Assembly: GCA_037501455.1 (NCBI GenBank) | Contig: CM074858.1 | Location: 101,466,001-101,530,000 of the forward strand | From: Lantana camara | Lineage: Eukaryota > Streptophyta > Magnoliopsida > Lamiales > Verbenaceae | Length of the DNA stretch: 64,000 nucleotides | Direction of reading: 5' to 3' | In this document: positions 12,021 to 23,929 of the stretch, in pieces | Layout: every line of letters starts with the position of its first letter | Numbering within the stretch: position 1 is the stretch's first letter | Made by a program: the position numbers and the translations under genes | The notes under the pieces: generated by a model | The model's database searches: none | Seen by the model: only the letters and a program-made list of their open reading frames with translations | Told to the model about the DNA's origin: nothing

Positions 12021-13158
12021 GAGCCAACAACCCCAAAAACCCTGTGTTATCCGATATGATCACAAAAAACCCTGACAAAAAAAAACTACTTTAAAAAACC
12101 CTCTGTTTTTTAAAATAAACTCACCGCCCCCTCATTCCAAATAGTCAACAAAAAAGAGTAAAATTCCTATTATACCCTTATACACTATTTCAGACATATA
12201 ATGCTATTAAAAATTATTAAATAAGTTTAATAATATATATATTAATAACTTATTATTTATATATGTGTATATGTATATATAATTAGTATTATATATTAAT
12301 AATATTATTTATACATATGTATAATGTATATATATTATTTAGATATATTATTTACAAAATACAAATTAATAATTACATATATATATATACATACACAATA
12401 AATATTAGTAATTATATATATATATATACATAATACATAATACATATACATGTATGTATATATATATATATATATCATAAAAGAGAATACATAATACAAA
12501 TATATGTGTGTATATATATCGTCCTCCATCTTCATCATCTCCAGGCCGTCTTCAATCTTCATCATCTTCAGGCTCCAACTGCCGACGCCTTTGCCATCGA
12601 CGGGATCTTGCCGCCTCTCCGGCCATCTTCGCCGCCGCCTCCGCCATTGCGTACGGCGGAGTGAAGCAGCAGCGCCGGCGGCGTGAATGCGGGCAGCGAC
12701 TGGATGGCCGTTTCGGCCATCCTCCGGCGACGGAATCATTGGGTTTCAACTAAATTTGACGAGGCGAGTCTATTGGTGACACTCCCGTCACCTGAAACCG
12801 ACCCGAACGACAGCGACGACGGAGCAACGGAGGTGTACGACTGTTCACGGCGGTGATCGGTTTTCGGTGAAATTTTCCGGCGAACAACGTATGCATTTCA
12901 AAGTTCTCAGCATGGGTAAGCTAATGCAATTTACGGATTTGAATTTCGTTAAACGGTTTGAGGGCAATTGCGATTTCAAACTTTGGATTTCGTGTTTTTG
13001 GATTTGAAATTGGGACAAACGGTTTGGAATTTTCAGAAAACGATCAGACATATGAAACAAGCACGACGAGTATATACGGGGGTGATTTTTGGAGATTTTT
13101 CCGGCGATCTTCAATGGAGGTCCGGCGGCGGTTTCCGGCAGCCACCGGCAGCTCAGTT

Positions 13159-13191
<33 letters not shown>

Positions 13192-13417
13192 TATATTATT
13201 TATTTATATAATGAAGGGGTAAAATAGTCATTTTAATCGAAAAAGTGGAAAAATTCTCAATCTTACTCGCAGTCAACGCGTGTGAAACACACATTCTAGT
13301 TTCAGGGTTTTTCGTGCATATTCTGAAAAACATAAGGTTTTTTAAAGTACTTTTTTTTTGTCGGGGTTTTTTTTGATCTTTTCGTATTACACAGGGTAGC
13401 TAGATGAAAATTTCCCT
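12021..13417. mobile_element. Mutator-like element carrying a GC-rich gene-like core (Pack-MULE candidate)
   Basis: The arms are inverted repeats built of CCCTGTGT..., AAAAAACCC and GACAAAAAAAAA words: left from 12021 (GAGCCAACAACC...CCCTGTGTTATCC), right ending 13417 (complement AGGGAAATTTTC...CCCTGTGTAATACG). A 9-bp flanking repeat AATATATAG occurs at 12012-12020 and 13418-13426; it is AT-rich but matches 9 of 9. The centre (about 12515-13160) is GC-rich, with CCGCCGCCTCCGCC and GGCGGCGG-type sequence, unlike the AT-rich arms. That suggests a captured host exon, but I could not name the source gene. Confidence 0.7.
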
Positions 13418-13561
13418 AATATATAGTATAGATAATAAAGTTCCTAACATTGCATTTAGAGAAAGTTATTCCTAAATCCAAACAAAAGTTAGGAGACTGG
13501 GATAACACTCCAAACACTATATTTTGTTGTGTTCAAAGGGGAGAAATAATAGAAACGTGAG

Positions 13562-13849
13562 TCGGTAGTCAGTCTCGTCGGAAAGGAAGATGTGGAGGAT
13601 CATCCTCTCAAAAATTTAATCATGGATTATCGTGAGCTACTTAGAAAACCTTGGGAGACGAGGTTTGGCCATGTGGCGAGGACACGAAATAAGAGTGCGG
13701 ATGCACTGGCTCGCAAGGGTCATGACATTGAGGAGGGGATTGTGGTTTGGGAGGTGCAGCCTGAAGGTGTTGGTTAGGGGTTGTGTTTGTTTGGTTCTGT
13801 GCTCCCGGGTGTGGGTCTGGTGTACGCTTCGGACCAAAAAAAATAAATA
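13562..13849 (+). mobile_element. 5'-truncated LINE (L1-type) with RNase H tail and 14-bp target duplication
   Basis: The frame from 13592 encodes the end of an RNase H-like (RVT_3) domain: the DYRELLRKPWETRFGHVARTRN region followed by NKSADALARKGHD, the usual HxxRxxNxxADALA ending of plant LINE ORF2. The 3' end is A-rich (AAAAAAAATAAATAA). AATAGAAACGTGAG is repeated at 13548-13561 and 13850-13863. The poly-A tail, long target duplication and 5' truncation are the signature of target-primed reverse transcription. Confidence 0.85.
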
Positions 13850-13863
13850 AATAGAAACGTGAG

Positions 13864-13963
13864 GAAGAGGATCCTGTCAAGCTTCCAGCGTGACATGGAT
13901 AGAATTGACTCTGTGGGCACCAATAATTTTTGTGTCAGCCCATTTTGCAGAATAATTTTCTAC

Positions 13964-14004
<41 letters not shown>

Positions 14005-15111
14005 TAGTAACAATAATATGTATTGCACATTAAATATACGATTTATCTAGATATTTTTAATAATTAAAATTATTAAAATGAACATATTTAAAACATTAAT
14101 ATTTTAATTTTAAATGTTTGAACGAGACCTCAATTGAAATTTATTTTTTCAATAAGCACTCTCACATGTACAAATAAAAAATTTGTAGTTTTAAATTAAT
14201 TAACACTAATGATGTACAAATAATTCCAAAAATATTATCTTACCGTATCGTGTGGTGACATGTTCATATTGGAAATCGTGAGAAATGTCTGTCACTTAAA
14301 TTTAAATATTAATTTTATTATATCTGTATCCATGTATTATACACACTCACTCATATACAGAACATTATACTTCATTTAGTTTGTAACATGGTTCATGTTT
14401 TTTTTAGATTAAATGAGTTTATTTCTACTTTATTAGTTATTCTAATTTAAATAATAAGTATTTTTAAAAGAATTTAATACTTTATAATAAATATATAATT
14501 TTAGTAGTATTTGAATTAGGTCCAAAATATAAAAAATTACAGTATGTACCGAGCAATCAAAACTACAAATTGTCCTTACTGAATTAAAAGACCACAAACT
14601 TACTTAAATTGACATGAATCCAAATAAAATAGTTCAATATGAAAAGTTTTACTAATTATACATCTTTATAAATTTTTTAATATATATATATATATTTTTT
14701 TTTTTTTGAAGATAAAGATTTGTAATTTTAAATTATGATTAATTATTATTTAATAATTATTAGCAAGTAACCAGTATATATAAAAGTTGTTTAATTTATA
14801 ATATTTGAATTAATAATTTATCAAACTGAGTTTAGTGAAAAACAATCAATTTTAAAAATTAATTGTGGTTCTGATTAATTTTCAGTCTGTCACTAGTTAA
14901 TTCTTATTCTATATCATAACAATAATAATAAAACAAAAATATAATTCATTTTAATAAAATGTATACCAAAAAAAAATATTTATTTTTATTGATTTATTAA
15001 TTATAATATAAAATTAGTATCGATAATATGCACTAATTATCTTCTAGCGCATATATAACTATAGAAGTTCTTTCCCAGCTTCCTAGTTTCATACAATGAT
15101 TTCTTCCTTGG

Positions 15112-15148
<37 letters not shown>

Positions 15149-15755
15149 AGCTAGCACAGTAAATCTTCATCCAATCGTCTTTATTTTTTATACTTTCGAC
15201 CAACTCTTGTTCTTGCCTACTTCTCGATCACTCACTCAATTTCAATGTCACCACATATTATATCACTATATATGATTATATCCATAATCTAATAATAATT
15301 CATTTTTCTTAAACATAATTATTTGTATGTGTAGAATCAACGACAATATGTTTCTTTTGATAATAAAAATTTTTATTTTCTTTGTGATTTATATTATTTA
15401 CTCTAGTCCAATCTCATTAAATTTATATGAAAACATTACATATTTAATTCAATAGAATGTAGTGCAATCTAAAACACACAGAAATCACACACTAAGGGTG
15501 CATGCTTCATTAAATGCGTATCTCATAACTTGTTACTAACCATACATTAGACTTGACTTAGGGGATACTTTGACTTTCCATTCTCCTTTTAGTCGGATCC
15601 GATATTGATAGTATGCATAAAATACATGAAAATCTCTTTAATTTCCCCCTGAATTGGATTAGATTTCTACTTAAATTGCTTTTATTTGACTTTTGCAGAA
15701 ACATGTTGATAAATGAGGGATTAGGCAGAATTATGAAGAAAAAGATGCTAAGTGT
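13864..15755. other. AT-rich intergenic DNA with microsatellites
   Basis: It contains an (AT)n run at about 13968-14002, a (CT)n run at about 15113-15146 and the second copy of the diverged repeat (14980-15440). No gene was recognised. Confidence 0.6.
14980..15440. repeat. Diverged dispersed repeat, copy 2 (partner 300-720)
   Basis: It shares an ordered series of short blocks with 300-720, including the ATATGCACTAATTATCT-type start, the (CT)n run, TTCTTAAACAT and CTCTAGTCCA. Same orientation. Confidence 0.5.
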
Positions 15756-17077
15756 TGAAAATTCCTGAGCCATGACCCCTATGCATGATCATCCCTAAGG
15801 CTAATGCGCGTACAGCAGACCACGGTCAACAAGTGCGGCTGAATCCTCTTGTTGGGACAGCTGGCACACATGCAGCTGCTCTAGCTCAGTTTTGTGCGTC
15901 TCAAGACTGAAGATTACGATTTTGGGAGTTGCAAAAGCACTTTTGCCTTGGTTTGTGTGCCCAACTTGCAAACTTGGAGATATAAGCTAGAATTAGAAGG
16001 CAAAAGGGCTAATAATTTCATCTTGGGGGCTGGAGAGGAAGTTACGCAGCAGCTGGAGCTGCTGGAACAGAGCAAGAACAGGGGTTTAATCCCCTGTTTC
16101 GGCCAAGAGCAAGATTTTCTCTTCCTTTCCTCTTTTTAGTTCAATTACAAGCTTAGGTTATGAAGCACTTTAACATATCTTTTGTAGCTTGATTTAGTTG
16201 TTTTACTTTCAGTTCCTTAGCGGTTTATTAGCCTTTTATATTCTGTAAATATGAACAACAGCTGAACATATTTGTCTTAGTTAGGTTGTATCTTTATTCC
16301 TTGCCAATATTTATGAGATCTAAGTGAGTGAATATGAATTTAATCTATGGTATTTATGCATGCTTTGAACGTATTTATATGAGTTGTTTTCAAATCATCT
16401 TTCTGATCAATCGATGCCTAGATAACAACTTGATAAGGTTATACTGATACTTGATACGTAATAGTCTTGTAAAGGTATAAAAGAACTGCACATCATTGAG
16501 AGTTTACCACCATGTTTACTCAATAAAATGGTGAGGCATGCATAATATGATTTCATAAGTCCAAGCTTCTTGAGATTTTGGATCATGATTAATGTCCTTT
16601 TGGTGCTCAATGCTATCATATAGTTAAATCCTAGATACTTGTTCGCGGGACTGCTATGTGGTAAGAATTTAATTGATGAGCTTCTCTTGATTAAGTTAAA
16701 AATAAGAAAGGATGATATAGATAAGCTTCTTGTCTATTGTAAGTTAATCTACCATTTGATTAGATTTGATTTTTAGATTAGATACAGGCATGGAATGAAG
16801 TAACAACTGAGCTAGGATATTTCCCTTCATAATCAACCTTCACAACTCTCTTTAATTTCAGCTTTAGATAGTTGAAGAAATCTGATTTTGTGCTTTAATA
16901 TAGCTTGTTTTAATTACGTTAACCTCCCCCCTTCTTTTATTTTTGTTGTTGTTTGCTTGGCTATTAGGAGATTCACGAGACCAACCAATCTCCGTGGGAT
17001 CGACCCTTTACCACTATACACAATTTATTGTGTTTAGTAGTTTAGGATTATTATTTGGTGGATTCGGCAACCATCAG
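15753..17077 (+). mobile_element. LTR-like remnant, probably Ty3-gypsy
   Basis: The segment starts TGTTGAAAATTCC and ends near CGGCAACCATCA. The end region carries CTCCGTGGGATCGACCCT followed by ACCACTATACACAATTTATTGTG, a phrase typical of the 3' part of gypsy LTRs in many plant genomes (my recollection of the family, not a search). No matching 5-bp repeats were found at the two ends, so the exact limits and whether it is a solo LTR remain open. Confidence 0.5.
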
Positions 17078-17431
17078 ATATTTTTTACGTTAAATGTCTT
17101 TTGATGATATGACACATTGGCTTAGAAGAAGTTGACATACAGGTAGTATTTTGGCTTGTAAGACCTTATCTATCTCTCGACCTAGGGTCCAGTTAATGGG
17201 GCCTCGTTTGGATGCGGTGTTCAACCTTTTTGGGCCTTTAGACTTTGGCGAATTGACCCACTTAACCGTCAGATCGACCTCACGAATTCTCGTATGTCGG
17301 TCGATCTGCAGGTTGTCTAGGCTAGCTTCACTGTTTGGCCTATTTGCTTCAGCTGGTGAACCTAACGACCTCATGTGTGGGTTCCCTCTTGGCCAGTTCG
17401 ACTTGGTCATGGGATTGGTACACATGGCACC
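17078..17431. other. Unrecognised segment of higher GC
   Basis: It has open frames on both strands but no motif I recognise. It abuts the family A LTR and may be displaced repeat sequence. Confidence 0.4.
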
Positions 17432-19940
17432 TGTAGCAACCTATACGCCAAAGCACTACATCCCCCGCACTATAGCCCGGTCAACATACGAAATGGATAA
17501 TCCGTACATAAACCAAACATATAGCGAACGGGTGACAAGACCAGAGACAAACTAGCTAGGCGGGACTAGACCCCAATTCATTAAATTCCAATATATGAAA
17601 ATTCAAAAGCGGAAGCATAACCCTGTCATTTCATCATATATATCAAATATCCAAAAGTTCAACCTATTCTATTTTACATATCAATACATTATCATCTCCA
17701 ACATATCATACATGCATAAGTCTCCAAAAGATAGCCAGAACTATAACATGATAAGTCCGTAAATATCAATAACACGAAAATGCAATGCTAGACCCAACTG
17801 AACAAAAGACACACTCGGACTCCCTCCTAGCACACGACCGTGAGTACCTGAAAAGTGAGGGTGTCAGTCTACCGAAGATTGAGTGAAGGGCACAAGATAT
17901 ATATAAACACAAGTAACATGCAAGTTGTAGCCTCGGGTAAAGGTTTGGAAATAAAAATAATACAAGTTCAAGAATAAACTATTCTTCGCCCGAGATTACA
18001 ACTATCAAGTTTAATATTTCATCTAATCAATTTCATTCAATACGTGGCCCGGCGAGTGAGGGCAGTCTCCAACCTTTACACCAATCGTGAGCAATACATG
18101 CTTGCTTTATTAATTAACGTGTGATCATGCAATTCAATTAGTGCGATCAAGTAGCAATTTCATGACCCTTCTTCCTTCGGGTGATGGTGGGTTTGCAAGG
18201 CCCAACCATCCATGACATGGTGTACGTCGGGAACACGACTCCCATGCATGGGATTTCTTCCACCATCAAACCTCCTGGTGGCTTCCAAGGTGATCCCAAA
18301 GTGGTAAGGATAGTGCAAGAGTTACCCATCAGCCCTTGCTTTCCCGGTTAGCTCAATACACTACCCTTGGGCACTAAGTGCAATCATGGTACTCGTCAAA
18401 ACATGTTTGAATCATGATCAATCATGGCTTGCTTGAAATCATTTATAATTTGTATAAATGTTTATAAATATAATAGGTTTTGGCCAAAAACTCCACATAA
18501 AGGTTATAAGGGTTCTATGTAACTAGAACAAAACCTCACTTGTGTGACAAAATATAACAAGGATATACTCTAAGGTGTCTGATCCTCATCCACGGCCTCG
18601 TGATCTATGCAATCAGGACGTGTATACGTGAGACTTGACTCAAAATGGACCAAATATGACGAACGGCGAAAATGCAACGAGATGGCGAGCAATGTACAAT
18701 GTAGCATGAAAACATCTTGTTTTGACATGTAATCAATCATATAATAACAATTTGGGATCAATAAAAGCATTGGAATTGAAATCCAAAATCTCAATTTTAT
18801 GCAGTAGGTTTTGTTCTGTCGCAGGCCTGGGAACGGCCGTTCCGGGTTGTAGTGTAAAATGGGAAGGGTCGTTTCCATGCCCTTCCGAGAACGCTCCCGC
18901 GCTTTTAAATTTTAAAGTGGCGCTTTTATATGGGAACGGCCCTTCCGGCTCAAAGGCCAAAATGGGAACGATCGTTCCCATGCGCGAGTGGGAACGACCG
19001 TTCCCAGATTAAACTGGGGACGGGAAGGGCCGTTCCCGCTCGTCTGCAAGCCTAGAAACAGGGGAGGCTCTCAGGACAAAACACAACCTAGCAAAACACC
19101 AAGTTTCAATCACATAATTGCAAGAATTATGGAAATACACATGTATACATGTTCAAAGTGCAATAAAACTCCATTTAAACATTCAAATCATTAAAAATTA
19201 TCAAGGACCAAAAGATTCAAATTCATGCACCATATCATCATACAAGTTCAAATTCTTCAAGAATTCATACACCAAATCATGATATAATCATATATTCATG
19301 CATCAAACAACCTATAATCTATTTATTTCATGAAATCATAAACCTTAGCTTCATCACTCAATCAAGAAATCATTCATACAACTCATGCATATACCTTGAA
19401 GAAAAGAAATGGAAGAAAGTCATGAAAATGGATGGTCAAGCTCCAAGCCATGAAATTCTCTTGGAAATTTTGGTGGAAATCAATGAAATCTCTTCTCCTT
19501 CTTTTCTTGGATGAACCGAGAGCAACAAGAGCAAATATGTTGGTGATTTTTGGATGAAAATGAACTTGGAAGCTTGAAGAAAGCTTATTACGTGAATCAC
19601 CCTTTTTGAATTTGATAAAATGTGTCAAATTGCAAGTAAGTCCCTCATTTGTCTAAGTTATGCAATCAAGTTTCATTCCTAAAGAATTTGGTCACTTTGG
19701 TCCAAGAAGTAATTATGCAATTTGGTCCTTGAATTTAAAAGAATGATCATACAGAGATAATTTGGCAATTAAGTCACTTCTGATAATTATTTCACGTAAC
19801 AAACATTTTCAAGTCATAAAATGAATTCCCAATTTGATATGAATTCATATAATTTCATGGAAATATAATGATATATGATTCATGTAATTATGATGAAATG
19901 TGAGAAAATAATAATTTAAAGAATTAAAATAAATTCCTAA
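17432..19940 (-). mobile_element. Family A gypsy LTR, minus orientation, truncated at its 5' end
   Basis: The segment begins TGTAGCAACC and shares ordered landmarks with the LTR at 57969-60585: CCCCGCACTATAG, ACGAAATGG, TATAGCGAACGGGTGACAA, CTAGGCGGGACTA, the CAGTC...GATTG hairpin (17865-17881), the CTCACTCGCC-type block, a cluster of six GGGAAC...GTTCCC palindromes (18829-19038) and TTTCAAGTC/TCAATTTGATAT near the far end. Similarity fades near 19940 before a GTTACA end can be seen. About 2.5 kb. Confidence 0.8.
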
Positions 19941-20690
19941 CGCTCACAAACTCACACGTGGCGTGCTTACCTAAGGAGTGTCTACATGGCCTTTCATGAT
20001 TCGCCCATGATGGACTTAGGGTTCGCATAATTCCCATTGGGATGCACTACATGATCTAATTGAATTATGTCATGCACCTAATATCTATTGTTAATATTAT
20101 ATTAAAATAATAAATTATATATTTATGTAGAAAACAAAATGTCAGAGCTTACTTTAACATACACGACAACTATAATAAGAGTATCTTCAAAATACATTAT
20201 TTAAATTCAATATAATAAAATATAATAATTGAGAAAATATCATTTTTCATCCTCTGACACATGAGTGAGATTCCGTCAATTTTTTAATGTTCATTGGCTA
20301 AAGGGCTGAAATTGAGAAATGTGGAATAAAAAAGGATGCAATGTGAGAAAATTTAAAAGATTAGGACCAAAATCGAAAAAGACATCTTTATAGGACGAAA
20401 TATGATATTTTCCCTATAACAATTTATACATTTACAAAATATCTAAAGTAACTAACTTTAAATCAATATAATGTGAACTGTAAAAATAATAGCGATAAAT
20501 ATTTTTTGCTACCTGAACTATGTCCGTTTTTACACTTTGCCATCTAAACTTATTTTCGTTGCAAATCGCCACACCATCTGCACGATTTTCACCAAATCGC
20601 GATCTCATTTATATGACTTTTGCAAATCGTCATCCCAACTCTACGATTTTTACAAAACCACATCTCCATCCAATTTTAAGTTTTGAGTTC
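19941..20690. other. Intergenic DNA with MITE-like phrases
   Basis: Two stretches (about 20215-20420 and 20500-20690) read like palindromic non-coding repeats of the kind found in plant MITEs, but no termini or target duplications could be set. No gene was recognised. Confidence 0.4.
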
Positions 20691-20937
20691 CTAAATGTGA
20701 ACGTAATATGAATATTACTATTTGGTAGATATTGTATATATCTTTTGTAGAGATATTTGTTATTTTGTTATGTTTAGAGATTTTCTTTAGGAATATTCTT
20801 TTGTTATATTATAATTAATTGTAATTATGCTATAGAATCGTTTAGAATATCTTGTATAGGTTGTTAGGGTTTTCTGTACTCTATATATTCCGCTGTACTC
20901 TGATATTACTAAATAGAGAAAACAATTTACACTTTCA

Positions 20938-20952
20938 TGGTATCAGAGCTTA
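20938..20952 (+). other. Primer-binding site of the TRIM
   Basis: TGGTATCAGAGCTTA directly follows the LTR and is complementary to the 3' end of plant initiator methionine tRNA. Confidence 0.8.
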
Positions 20953-20998
20953 GGTTTTTCTCCCTCCCAAGGTTCGCCTTTTGAAATTAGGATATTTA

Positions 20999-21195
20999 TC
21001 TCGTGATGCTCCATCGACCGTCTCCTCTATGATGCTTTGTCAACCATCACAATCTTCTGTTTGTGATGCTTTGTCGACAGTCACCGACGCTTTGTCGACC
21101 ATCACTTTAGCCCAGTTGGGATCTTGTGACGCTCTGTCGACCATCACCACATGTGATGCTCTGTCGACCGTCACCTCCGTCACCTTTTGACGCTC
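20999..21195 (+). repeat. Internal short repeats in the TRIM (GATGCTCTGTCGACC type)
   Basis: The unit GATGCT(T/C)TGTCGACC(A/G)TCAC recurs about seven times with irregular spacing. In the frame starting 20981 it reads as repeated DALSTVT/DALSTIT peptides. This is unusual in the interior of so small an element. Confidence 0.75.
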
Positions 21196-21736
21196 TGTTA
21201 GGTATACGGTCTGACCGTCAAAATGACGTTTTGCTCCTTGGTTTTGAACTTTGGTACGCCCTTCACCGACAGCATGAGATCGCTCTCTCTTGTATTTCTC
21301 TGGAACTCTCTAGAAGTTCGTTTAGAACCTTCTCTGGTAGTTCCACCAGGATCTTGCCTGGAATATCTCTTCTGGAATCTCGTTTGCAACCACTGGAATA
21401 TTGTCTGGAAGTTCCACCAATTGGACTAGTACTTCATCAACTTGCTGAGATTCTTACCAACCACGAGTTCTTTTTACCAAGGGGGGGGGGGGGTTGAACG
21501 TAATATGAATATTACGTTATATTTGGTAGATATTGTGTATATCTTTTGTAGAGATATTTGTTATTCTGTTATGTTTAGAGATATTCTTTAGGAATATTTA
21601 GAATATAATTAATTGTAATTATGTTATAGAATCGTTTAGAATATCTTGTAAAGGTTGTTAGGGTTTTCTGTACTCTATATATTCCGCTGTACTCTGATAT
21701 TATTAAATGGAGAAAACAATTTACACTTTCACTAAA

Positions 21737-22161
21737 TACCCCAAACGTAATATGTATGAGTCTTTAATGAGAGTAAATCAGTCTTTTCACTATCTCAGTC
21801 ATTTTCTAAAACATTAGAGTTCCATAATTGGGAGTTTAGGCATGAAAATCTTTCAAATTTTACTTTTTCAAAATCATCAAACGCAATAATTCTTATGATT
21901 TTTAAAATTATTTTATCCATTTCTATTTTGTACGTTAAAATAATTAGATTCATCTGCAATTTTTAAAAAATATTTGATTGGTTATTTTTCTCTTTTTCAT
22001 GCTTTCTTCCTTCATAGGAAGGGTTAGGGATTTTGGAGCTACACTTTTAGATTTGATTCTATGTGCGATATAATGCTCTTAACTGATGTATGATCTCATT
22101 CAAACCCAAAATTATGATAATTTCTTTTTTAAAAGAATAAGGTATCCAATCATATAATTTA

Positions 22162-22208
<47 letters not shown>

Positions 22209-22789
22209 TTATCTCATTTATAATTATATATATCTTTTTAACCTAGTGTCAAGTGAGAATGGACATCAGAAGGTTGATGAAGAACCAAAAAAAATAAAAA
22301 TTGTATTTGTTTTCCATCATATTAAAACTTTAAGAAATGTTCGAAATAATAAAAAAAAATAATTTAACTTTACTAAAAATATGTGTACATCATGTGTGGG
22401 GTATTCATACATCGAAAACTGTTGACATCTTTGGTACTTCAATGGTAAGTTTTGATGCTTCCAAGATATTTGATATATTTGTGCATCTTTCCATATATTC
22501 TTGTATCACATGATTAATTCTAGCATAGAAAGATTATTTGAATTGCATAAAATCATTCCTTAATTACCTTGATTGTAAATCACGATTTTATGCATCCTTT
22601 AATTGATTTTTTCCATACATATATCTGTCACATGCTTAGAATCTTAATTGGTATGGAAAGTGTTGACCTGGTACTTTTAAAATTTGTCTGGAATTTCGCT
22701 GAAAATCTTTCCTTTTGTACCAGAGTCAATCCCAAACGGCTACAACCTTATTTTACACATTATAGCCATTGTGTTACATGCATTTAAGA
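21737..22789. other. AT-rich intergenic DNA
   Basis: It contains a long (AT)n tract at about 22146-22210. No gene was recognised. Confidence 0.6.
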
Positions 22790-23520
22790 GAAGAAACTCA
22801 TGAGAAATCACAAGGGAGAAAAAGACTACTAAACCAACATAGTGAAAACGGTAATATTGAGTTTCATATACGGTTTGGTGATTTCTTCTAATTCTTGTTT
22901 GCTTGTTTGTTATCTTGAGGACTTGTGGTGAAGAGATAAAACTTAAGCTCAAGAATCACTTGGAGCAAGTTGAGTTGTGCAGGGTTGCTGGGTCATGGAA
23001 GTAGTCGGTCGATAACTAGTTACAACTAGGTGTGAGTGACGTTAAGCGTACTACACTGAGGTCGTGGAAGCTGAGTGGTCGCGATACTACGGCCAGAACG
23101 AGTCACACTATCTTGTTGCCAAGATTGGTGATCGGTTATATTGTATCAACTCTCATAAGGGGTTTTTCTAACTCTCTTGTTCTTACTGTTTTACTCCTGA
23201 AACTTTATTGTACTTGTGCTAATATATTTGAGTGAAACAGGTTTTAAATCCTAAGTGAAAAGTTGGGGACAGGACGTAGGTCTTCGGACTGAACCTGGAT
23301 AAATAGTCGTATCATTTACTTGCTTTGCATATTTTCATTATTACACTGTCCGATACTTTATTATTTCGTACCAGTAATCATCTCAAGCAAAGCTTGCACT
23401 TAAATTCTGATAAACGGGTTTCTTAAAACCTTAATATATTTCCACTACGTTTCATAAAGTTTTATAAAATTCTTGAAAAGGTTTTAAGGCCTAATTCAAC
23501 CCCCTTCTTAGGCAAACTCA
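22790..23520 (+). mobile_element. Putative LTR remnant
   Basis: The last 300 bp read like the 3' end of a long plant copia LTR: AAGTTGGGGACAGGACGTAGG, a T-rich stretch with TTACTTGCTTTGCA, then AAAGGTTTTAAGGCCTAATTC followed by CAACCCCCTTCTTAGGC. No second LTR, coding region or target duplication was found, so limits are approximate. Confidence 0.4.
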
Positions 23521-23929
23521 CATTCATAAAAAATGACTTAAAATCCTCTAGGGTTGTCTATTTTACTTTGTTGGAAATTGAAATGAGTATTTATTTTAAT
23601 ATTAAATTATTCCACTTCAGGGTTCTCTTTTTTAGACAACTATTTCACTTTAGAACATTTATTTTAATGTTAAACCTTTTTTATTTAATTTTTCAGATAA
23701 TATTTTAAATTTTTTAAGTTTAGGCCACACGTGTGTAAACAGACGTTAAGGTTTCCATCAATTTTTTTAGTTTTGGGACTAAATGTCTCAAAATTAAAAT
23801 GTGCCAGATTACGAAAAACGGTACAGGACTTAAAAAACGGACCTTTATCCTATAGGACTAAAAATATAATTTTCTTTTAAGGTTTAATTTTTCCATAAAA
23901 GCCTTGAATTTAAGGAATCTAGAAAAGGC
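23521..23929. other. Intergenic DNA
   Basis: No gene was recognised; it lies at the broken end of the copia remnant. Confidence 0.5.

Larger units (their letters stand above)
20696..21731 (+). mobile_element. TRIM: complete miniature LTR retrotransposon, 1036 bp
   Basis: Two near-identical direct LTRs (20696-20937 and about 21494-21731, roughly 240 bp) surround 556 bp of interior. The first LTR is followed directly by TGGTATCAGAGCTTA, the usual initiator-Met tRNA primer-binding site. A run of 14 G precedes the second LTR as polypurine tract. The 5-bp duplication CTAAA lies at 20691-20695 and 21732-21736. LTR 1 starts TGTGAACG; LTR 2 lacks a clean TG start. No gag or pol is present, so it depended on proteins from a relative, probably a copia element judging by the LTR style. 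Confidence 0.9.

Noticed and set aside
12335..12753. Open frames of 60-134 codons on both strands in the GC-rich block
   Set aside because: Overlapping frames on both strands with low-complexity Arg/Ala translations and no start context; treated as captured non-functional DNA in a Mutator-like element.
17090..17555. Two opposite-strand frames of 111 and 134 codons
   Set aside because: No known domain, and they run into LTR sequence.
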